A DNA stretch of 64,000 bases from Calliopsis andreniformis (lineage: Eukaryota > Arthropoda > Insecta > Hymenoptera > Andrenidae), in assembly GCF_051401765.1 (NCBI RefSeq), contig NW_027480601.1, forward strand, positions 434,001 to 498,000. The letters run 5' to 3'. This document shows positions 50,401 through 61,000 of the stretch, piece after piece (position 1 is the stretch's first letter; each line of letters starts with the position of its first letter). A program made the position numbers and the translations under genes. The notes beneath the pieces are model-generated. The model made no database searches. It was not told the DNA's origin and saw only the letters and a program-made list of their open reading frames with translations.

Positions 50401-52071
50401 CCTCAATCCTCAATCCTCAATCCTCAATTTTCAATCATTAATAATCAATCTTCAATCCTCAATCCTCGATCCTGAATCCCCAACCCTCAATCCTCAATGT
50501 TCAGTCCTCAATACCGAATCCTCAATCTTCAATCCTCAATCCTCAATCTTCAATCCTCAATCTTAATCACCAATCCTCAATACTCAATCCTCAATCCTCA
50601 ATCCTCAATCCTCAATCTTCAATCCTCAATACTCAATCTTCAATCCTCAATCCTCAGTCCTCAATCTTCAATCCTCAATGCTCAATCCTCAATTCTCAAT
50701 CCTCAGTCCTCAATCCTCAATCCTCAATTCTCAAACCTCCATCCTCAATCCTCAATACTCAATCTTCAATCCTCAATCCTCAGTCCTCAATCTTCAATCA
50801 CCAATGCTCAATCCTCAATCCTCAATCCTCAGTCCTCAATCCTCAATCCTCAATCCTCAAACCTCAATCCTCAATCCTCAAACCTCAATCCTCAATCTTC
50901 AATCCTCAATACTCAATCTTCAATCCTCAATCCTCAATCCTCAATCCTCAATCCTCAATCCTCAATCCCCAATCTTCAATCCTCAATACTCAATCTGCAA
51001 TCCTCAATCCTCAGTCCTCACTACTCAATCCTCATTCTTCAATCCTCAATACCGAATCCTCAATCATCAATCCTCAATCCTCAATCCTCAATTCTCAATC
51101 CTCAATTTTCAATCCTCAGTCCTCAATCTTCAATCACCAATGCTCAATCCTCAATCCTCAATCCTCAGTCCTCAATCCTCAATCCTCAATCCTCAATCCT
51201 CAAACCTCAATCCTCAATCCTCAATCCTCAAACCTCAATACTCAATCTTCAATCCTCAATACTCAATCTTCAATCCTCAATCCTCAATCCTCAATCCTCA
51301 ATCCTCAATCCTCAATCACCAATCTTCAATCCTCAATACTCAATCTGCAATCCTCAATTATCAGTCCTCACTACTCAATCCTCATTCTTCAATCCTCAAT
51401 ACCGAATCCTCAATCTTCATTCCTCAATCCTCAATCCTCAATTCTCAATCCTCAATTTTCAATCATTAATAATCAATCTTCAATCCTCAATCCTCGAACC
51501 TCAACCCCAACCCTCAATCCTCAATGTTCAGTCCTCAATACCGAATCCTCAATCTTCAATCCTCAATCCTCAATCTTCAATCCTCAATCTTAATCACCAA
51601 TCCTCAATACTCAATCTTCAATCCTCAATCCTCAATCCTCAATCCTCAATCCTCAATCTTCAATTCTCAATCCTCAGTCCTCGAACCACAGTCCTCAATC
51701 ATCAATCCTCAATCCTCAATCCTCAATCCTCAATACTCAGTCCTCAAACCTCAATCCTCAATACTCAATCTTCAATCCTCAATCCTCAGTCCTCAATCCT
51801 CAATCCTCAATCCTCAATCATCAATCCTCAGTCCTCAAACCACAGTCCTCAATCATCAATCCTCAGTTCTCAACCCTTAATCCTCAATCTTCAATCCTCA
51901 ATCTTCAATACTCAACATTCAATCCTCAATCCTCAATCCCCAATATTCAATGCGCAATCCTCAATTATCAAACCACAATCCTCAACCCGCAGTCCTCAAT
52001 CCTCAATCCCCAATCCTCAATCCTCAATCCTCAATTCTCAAACCTCAATCCTCAATCCTCAATACTCAATC
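47500..52071 (+). repeat. Segmental duplicate beta2 (4.57 kb)
   Basis: Right member of the 5,910 bp-offset pair. At 52071 it leaves beta1 abruptly: beta1 continues TCAATCTTCAATCC, while beta2 reads TCAATCCTGAATCC and goes into an A3 island with the derived CAAACGTCAATCC. That derived island type recurs near 55.0, 60.5 and 63.9 kb, so beta2 was joined to a different HOR type at this junction. Confidence 0.85.
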
Positions 52072-55000
52072 CTGAATCCTCAATCTTCAGCACTCAGTCC
52101 TCTACAATCAGTTGTCAATCCTCAATCCTCAATAGAATATCATCAATTCACAGTTTTCATTACTAAATACTCAATCTACAATCTTCAAATCTGTATCCAC
52201 AAACGTCAATCCTCATCACTCAACCCTCAACACTCAGTCCCCAATCCTCAATATTCTATCCTCAATCCTCAATCCTCAATCCACAATCCTCAGCATTCAA
52301 TCCTCAATACTCAATCTTCCATGCTCATTCCACAATCCTCAATGCTCAATTCTCGATCCTCAATCGTCAACCATCATTCCTCAATTCTCAATCTTCAATC
52401 CTCAGTCCTCAACCCTCATTCTTCAATCCTCAATACCCAATCCTCAATCTTCAATCCTCAATCCTCAATCCTCAATTCTCAATCCTCAATCCTCAGTCCT
52501 CAGCCCTCAAACCTCAATCCTCAACCCTCAGCCCTCATCCTCAATCCTCAATCCTCAATCCTCAATCCTCAATCTTCAATCCTCAATACTCAATCTTCAA
52601 TCCTCAATCCTCAGTCCTCAATCTTCAATCCTCAATGCTCAATCCTCAATCCTCAATCCTCAGTCCTCAATCCTCAATCCTCAAATCTCAAACCTCAATC
52701 CTCAATCCTCAATACTCAATCTTCAATCCTCAATCCTCAGTCCTCAATCTTCAATCCTCAATGCTCAATCCTCAATCCTCAATCCTCAGTCCTCAATACT
52801 CAATCCTCAATCCTCAAACCTCAATCCTCAATCCTCAAACCTCAATCCTCAATCTTCAACCCTCAATACTCAATCTTCAATCCTCAATCCTCAATCCTCA
52901 ATCCCCAATGCTCAATCCTCAAATATCAATCCTCAATCCTCAAACCTCAATCCTCAATCTTCAATCCTCAATACTCAATCTTCAATCCTCAATCCTCAAT
53001 CCTCAATCCTCAATCCTCAATCCTCAATCCTCAATCCCCAATCTTCAATCCTCAATACTCAATCTGCAATCCTCAATCCTCAGTCCTCACTACTCAATCC
53101 TCATTCTTCAATCCTCAATACCGAATCCTCAATCTTCAATCCTCAATCCTCAATCCTCAATCCTCAATCCTCAATTTTCAGTCATTAATAATCAATCTTC
53201 AATCCTCAATCCTCGATCCTCAATCCCCAACCCTCAATCCTCAATGTTCAGTGCTCAATACCGAATCCTCAATCTTCAGTCCTCAATCCTCAATCTTCAA
53301 TCCTCAATCTTAATCACCAATCCTCAATACTCAATCTTCAATCCTCAATCCTCAACCCTCAATCCTCAATCCTCAATCTTCAATTCTCAATACTTAATCT
53401 TCAATCCTCAATCCTCAATCCTCAATCCTCAATCCTCAATCTTCAATCCTCAATACTCAATCTTCAATCCTCAATCCTCAATCCTCTATCCTCAATCGTC
53501 AGTCTTCAATCCTCAGTGCTCAACCTTTAATCCTCAATACTCAATCCTCAATCCTCAATCCTCATCCTTCAATCCTCAATACCCAATCCTCAATCTTCAA
53601 TCCTCAATCCTCAATCCGCATTTCTCAATCCTCAATCCTCAGTCCTCAGACCTCAAACCTCAATCCTCTACTCTCATCCCTCATCCTCAATCCTCAATCG
53701 ACTATCCGCAATCCTCAATCTTCAATCCTCAATCCTCAATCCTCTATCCTCAATCCTCAGTCCTCAAACCTCAGTCCTGAATCCTCAATCCTGAATCCTC
53801 AATCTTCAGCTCTCAGTCCTCTACAATCAGTTGTCAATCCTCATTCCTCAATAGAATATCATCAATTCACAGTTTTCATTACTAAATACTCAATCTGCAA
53901 TCTTCAAATCTCTATCCACAAACATCAATTCTCATCACTCAAACCTCATCACTCAGTCCCCAATCCTCAATATTCAATCCTCAATCCTCAATCCTCAATC
54001 CACAATCCTCAGCCTTCAATCCTCAATACTCAATCTTCAATGCTCATTCCCAATACTCAATCCTCAATTCTCGATCCTCAATCGTCAACCTTCATTCCTC
54101 AATTTTCAATCTTCAATCGTCAGTCCTCAACCCTCATTCTCCAATCCTCAATACCCAATCCTCAATCTTCAATCCTCAATCCTCAATCCTCAATTCTCAA
54201 TCCTCAATCCTCAGTCCTCAGCCCTCAAACCTCAATCCTCAACCCTCAGCCCTCATCCTCAATCCTCAATCCTCAATCCTCAATCCTCAATCTTCAATCC
54301 TCAATACTCAATATTCAATCCTCAATCCTCAGTCCTCAATATTCAATCCTCAATGCTCAATCCTCAATCCTCAATCCTCAGTCCTCAATCCTCAATCCTC
54401 AAACCTGAATCCTCAATCCTCAATCCTCAATCCTCAATCCTCAATCCTCAATCCTCAAGTCTCAGTCTTCAATCCTCAATCCTGAACCCTCGATCCTCAA
54501 TCCTCCATCCTCAATAAAATATCCCCAATTCTCAGTTTTCAATACTCAATCAGCAACCTTCATACCTCAATCTACAAACAACAATTCTGGACCCACAATC
54601 CTCAACCCTCAGTCCTCAATCTTCAATCCTCAGTCCTCAATCCTCAGTCCTCAAACCTCTGTCCTCAATTATCAAACCACAATCCTCAACCCGCAGTCCT
54701 CAATCCTCAATCCCCAATCCTCAATCCTCAATCCTCAATTCTCAAACCTCAATCCTCAATCCTCTATCCTCAGTCCTCAAACCACAGTCCTCAATCATCA
54801 ATCCTCAATCCTCAATTCTCAATCCTCAATCCTCAGTCCTCAAACCTCAATCCTGAATCCTCAATCCTGAATCCTCAATCCTGAATCCTCAATCTTCAGC
54901 CCTCAGTCCTCTACAATCAGTTGTCAATCCTCAATCCTCAATAGAATATCATCAATTCACAGTTTTCATTACTAAATACTCAATCTACAATCTTCAAATC

Positions 55001-58000
55001 TCTATCCACAAACGTCAATCCTCATCACTCAACCCTCAACACTCAGTCCCCAATCCTCAATATTCTATCCTCAATCCTCAATCCTTAATCCACAATCCTC
55101 AGCATTCAATCCTCAATACTCAATCTTCCATGCTCATTCCACAATTCTCAATGCTCAATTCTCGATCCTCAATCGTCAACCTTCATTCCTCAATACTCAA
55201 TCTTCAATCCTCAATCCTCAATCCTCATCCTTCAATCCTCAATACCCAATCCTCAATCTTCAATCCTCAACCCTCAATCCTCAATCCTGAATCCTCAATC
55301 CTGAATACTCAATCTTCAGCCCTCAGTCCTCTACAATCAGTTGTCAATCCTCAATCCTCAATCCTCAATCCTCAATCCTCAATCTTCAATCCTCAATACT
55401 CAATCTTCAATCCTCAATCCTCAGTCCTCAATCTTCAATCCTCAATGCTCAATTCTCAATCCTCAATCCTCAGTCCTCAATCCTCAATCCTCAATTCTCT
55501 AACCTCCATCCTCAATCCTCAATACTCAATCTTCAATACTCAATCCTCAGTCCTCTATCTTCAATCGTCAATGCTCAATCCTCAATCCTCTATCCTCAGT
55601 CCTCAATCCTCAATCCTCAATCCTCAAACCTCAATCCTCAATCCTCAAACCTCAATCCTCAAACCTCAAACCTCAATCTTCAATCCTCAATACTCAATCA
55701 TCAATCCTCAATCCTCAATCCTCAGTCCTCAATCCTCAATCCTCAATCCCCAATCTTCAATCCTCAATACTCAATCTGCAATCCTCAATCCTCAGTCATC
55801 ACTACTCAATCCTCATTCTTCAATCCTCAATACCGAATCCTCAATCTTCAATCCTCAATCCTCAATCCTCAATCCTCAATCCTCAATTTTCAATCATTAA
55901 TAATCAATCTTCAATCCTCAATCCTCGATCCTCAATCCCCAACCCTCAATCCTCAATGTTCAGTCCTCAATACCGAATCCTCAATCTTCAATCCTCAATC
56001 CTCAACCTTCAATCCTCAATCTTAATCACCAATCCTCAATACTCAATCCTCAATCCTCAATCCTCAATCCTCAATCTTCAATCCTCAATACTCAATCTTC
56101 AATCCTCAATCCTCAGTCCTCAATCATCAATCCTCAATGCTCAATCCTCAATCCTCAATCCTCAGTCCTCAATCCTCAATCCTCAATTCTCAAACCTCCA
56201 TCCTCAGTCCTCAATACTCAATCTTCAATCCTCAATCCTCAGTCCTCAATCTTCAATCACCAATGCTCAATCCTCAATCCTCAATCCTCAATCGACAATC
56301 CGCAATCCTCAATCTTCAATCCTCAATCCTCAAACCTCAATCCTCAATCCTCAGTCCTCAAACCTCAGTCCTGAATCCTCAATCCTGAATCCTCAATCTT
56401 CAGCCCTCAGTCCTCTACAATCAGTTGTCAATCCTCATTCTTCAATAGAATATCATCAATTCACAGTTTTCATTACTAAATACTCAATCTGCAATCTTCA
56501 AATCTCTATCCACAAACATCAATTCTCATCACTCAGCCCTCATCACCCTGTCCCCAATCCTCAATTCTCAATCCTCAATCCTCAGTCCTCATCCCTCAAA
56601 CCTCAATCCTCAACCCTCAGCCCTCATCCTCAATCCTCAATCCTCAATCCTCAATCCTCAATCTTCAATCCTCAATACTCAATATTCAATCCTCAATCCT
56701 CAGTCCTCAATCTTCAATCCTCAATGCTCAATCCTCAATCTTCAATCCTCAATACTCAATCATCAATCCTCAATCCTCAATCCTCAATCCTCAATCCTCA
56801 ATCCTCAATCCCCAATCTTCAATCCTCAATACTCAATCTGCAATCCTCAATCCTCAGTCCTCACTACTCAATCCTCATTCTTCAATCCTCAATACCGAAT
56901 CCTCAACCTTCAATCCTCAATCCTCAATCCTCAATCCTCAATCCTCAATTTTCAATCATTAATAATCAATCTTCAATCCTCAATCCTCGATCCTGAATCC
57001 CCAACCCTCAATCCTCAATGTTCAGTCCTCAATACCGAATCCTCAATCTTCAATCCTCAATCCTCAATCTTCAATCCTCAATCTTAATCACCAATCCTCA
57101 ATACTCAATCCTCAATCCTCAATCATCAATCCTCAATCTTCAATCCTCAATACTCAATCTTCAATCCTCAATCCTCAGTCCTCAATCTTCAATCCTCAAT
57201 GCTCAATCCTCAATTCTCAATCCTCAGTCCTCAATCCTCAATCCTCAATTCTCAAACCTCCATCCTCAATCCTCAATACTCAATCTTCAATCCTCAATCC
57301 TCAGTCCTCAATCTTCAATCACCAATGCTCAATCCTCAATCCTCAATCCTCAGTCCTCAATCCTCAATCCTCAATCCTCAAACCTCAATCCTCAATCCTC
57401 AAACCTCAATCCTCAATCTTCAATCCTCAATACTCAATCTTCAATCCTCAATCCTCAATCCTCAATCCTCAATCCTCAATCCTCAATCCCCAATCTTCAA
57501 TCCTCAATACTCAATCTGCAATCCTCAATCCTCAGTCCTCACTACTCAATCCTCATTCTTCAATCCTCAATACCGAATCCTCAATCATCAATCCTCAATC
57601 CTCAATCCTCAATTCTCAATCCTCAATTTTCAATCATTAATAATCAATCTTCAATCCTCAATCCTCGATCCTCAATCCCCAACCCTCAATCCTCAATGTT
57701 CAGTCCTCAATACCGAATCCTCAATCTTCAATCCTCAATCCTCAATCTTCAATCCTCAATCTTAATCACCAATCCTCAATACTCAATCTACAATCCTCAA
57801 TCCTCAATCCTCAATCCTCAATCCTCAATCTTCAATTCTCAATCCTCAGTCCTCAAACCACAGTCCTCAATCATCAATCCTCAATCCTCAATCCTCAATC
57901 CTCAATCCTCAATACTCAGTCCTCAAACCTCAATCCTCAATACTCAATCTTCAATCCTCAATCTTCAGTCCTCAATCCTCAATCCTCAATCCTCAATCCT

Positions 58001-61000
58001 CAATCCTCAGTCCTCAATCTTCAATCACGAATGCTCAATCCTCAATCCTCAATCCTCAGTCCTCAATCCTCAATCCTCAATCCTCAATCCTCAAACCTCA
58101 ATCCTCAATCCTCAATCCTCAAACCTCAATCCTCAATCTTCAATCCTCAATACTCAATCTTCAATCCTCAATCCTCAATCCTCAATCCTCAATCCTCAAT
58201 CCTCAATCACCAATCTTCAACCCTCAATACTCAATCTGCAATCCTCAATGCTCAATCCTCTATCTTCAATCCTCAATACTCAATCATCAATCCTCAATCC
58301 TCAATCCTCAATCCTCAATCCTCAATCCTCAATCCCCAATCTTCAATCCTCAATACTCAATCTGCAATCCTCAATCCTCAGTCCTCACTACTCAATCCTC
58401 ATTCTTCAATCCTCAATACCGAATCCTCAACCTTCAATCCTCAATCCTCAATCCTCAATCCTCAATCCTCAATTTTCAATCATTAATAATCAATCTTCAA
58501 TCCTCAATCCTCGATCCTGAATCCCCAACCCTCAATCCTCAATGTTCAGTCCTCAATACCGAATCCTCAATCTTCAATCCTCAATCCTCAATCTTCAATC
58601 CTCAATCTTAATCACCAATCCTCAATACTCAATCCTCAATCCTCAATCCTCAATCCTCAATCTTCAATCCTCAATACTCAATCTTCAATCCTCAATCCTC
58701 AGTCCTCAATCTTCAATCCTCAGTTCTCAACCCTTAATCCTCAATCTTCAATCCTCAATCTTCAATACTCAACATTCAATCCTCAATCCTCAATCCCCAA
58801 TATTCAATGCGCAATCCTCAATTATCAAACCACAATCCTCAACCCGCAGTCCTCAATCCTCAATCCCCAATCCTCAATCCTCAATCCTCAATTCTCAAAC
58901 TTCAATCCTCAATCCTCAATACTCAATCTTCAATCCTCAATCCTCAGCCCTCAATCTTCAATCCTCAATGCTCAATCCTCAATCCTCAATCCTCAGTCCT
59001 CAATCCTCAATCCTCAATCCTCAAACCTCAATCCTCAATCCTCAAACCTCAATCCTCAATCTGCAATCCTCAATCTGCAATCCTCAATACTCAATCTTCA
59101 ATGCTCGGTCCTCAATCCTCAATCCTCAATCCTCAATCGTCAATCCCCAATCTTCAATCCTCAATACTCAATCTGCAATCCTCAATCCTCAGTCCTCACT
59201 ACTCAATCCTCATTCTTCAATCCTCAATACCGAATCCTCAATCTTCAATCCTCAATCCTCAATCCTCAATCCTCAATCCTCAATTTTCAATCATTAATAA
59301 TCAATCTTCAATCCTCAATCCTCGATCCTCAAACCCCAACCCTCAATCCTCAATGTTCAGTCCTCAATACCGAATCCTCAATCTTCAATCCTCAATCCTC
59401 AATCTTGAATCCTCAATCTTAATCACCAATCCTCAATACTCAACCTTCAATCCTCAATCCTCAATCCTCAATCCTCAATCCTCAATCTTCAATTCTCAAT
59501 ACTCAATCTTCAATCCTCAATCCTCAATCCTCAATCCTCAATCCTCGATCTTCAATCCTCAATACTCAATCTTCAATCCTCAATCCTCAATCCTCTATCC
59601 TCAATCGTCAGTCTTCAATCCTCAGTGCTCAACCTTTAATCCTCAATACTCAATCCTCAATCCTCAATCCTCATCCTTCAGTCCTCAATACCCAATCCTC
59701 AATCTTCAATCCTCAATCCTCAATCTTCATTTCTCAATCCTCGATCCTCAGTCCTCAGACCTCAAACCTCAAACCTCTACTCTCATCCCTCATCCTCAAT
59801 CCTCAATCGACAATCCGCAATCCTCATCCTTCAATCCTCAATACCCAATCCTCAATCATCAATCCTGAATCCCCAATCCTCATTTCTCAATCCTCGATCC
59901 TCAGTCCTCAGACCTCAAACCTCAATCCTCTACTCTCATCCCTCATCCTCAATCCTCAATCGACAATCCTCAATCCTCAATCCTCAATACTCAGTCCTTA
60001 AACCACAGTCCTCAATCATCAATCCTCAGTTCTCAACCCTTAATCCTCAATCTTCAATCCTCAATCTTCAATACTCAACATTCAATCCTCATTCCTCAGT
60101 CCCCAATATTCAATGCTCAATCCTCAATTATCAAACTACAATCCTCAAACCGCAGTCCTCAATCCTCAATCCCCAATCCTCAATCCTCAATCCTCAATTC
60201 TCAAACCTCAATCCTCAATCCTCAATACTCAATCTTCAATCCTCAATCCTCAGTCCTCAATCCTCAATCCTCAATCCTCAATCCTCTATCCTCAGTCCTC
60301 AAACCACAGTCCTCAATCATCAATCCTCAATCCTCAATCCTCAATCCTCAATCCTCAGTCCTCAAACCTCAATCCTGAATCCTCAATCCTGAATCCTCAA
60401 TCTTCAGCACTCAGTCCTCTACAATCAGTTGTCAATCCTCAATCCTCAATAGAATATCATCAATTCACAGTTTTCATTACTAAATACTCAATCTACAATC
60501 TTCAAATCTCTATCCACAAACGTCAATCCTCATCACTCAACCCTCAACACTCAGTCCCCAATCCTCAATATTCTATCCTCAATCCTCAATCCTCAATCCA
60601 CAATCCTCAGCATTCAATCCTCAATACTCAATCTTCCATGCTCATTCCACAATCCTCAATGCTCAATTCTCGATCCTCAATCGTCAACCTTCATTCCTCA
60701 ATACGCAATCTTCAATCCTCAATCCTCAATCCTCATCCTTCAATCCTCAATACCCAATCCTCAATCTTCAATCCTCAACCCTCAATCCTCAATCCTGAAT
60801 CCTCAATCCTGAATACTCAATCTTCAGCCCTCAGTCCTCTACAATCAGTTGTCAATCCTCAATCCTCAATCCTCAATCCTCAATCCTCAATCTTCAATCC
60901 TCAATACTCAATCTTCAATCCTCAATCCTCAGTCCTCAATCTTCAACCCTCAATGCTCAATTCTCAATCCTCAATCCTCAGTCCTCAATCCTCAATCCTC

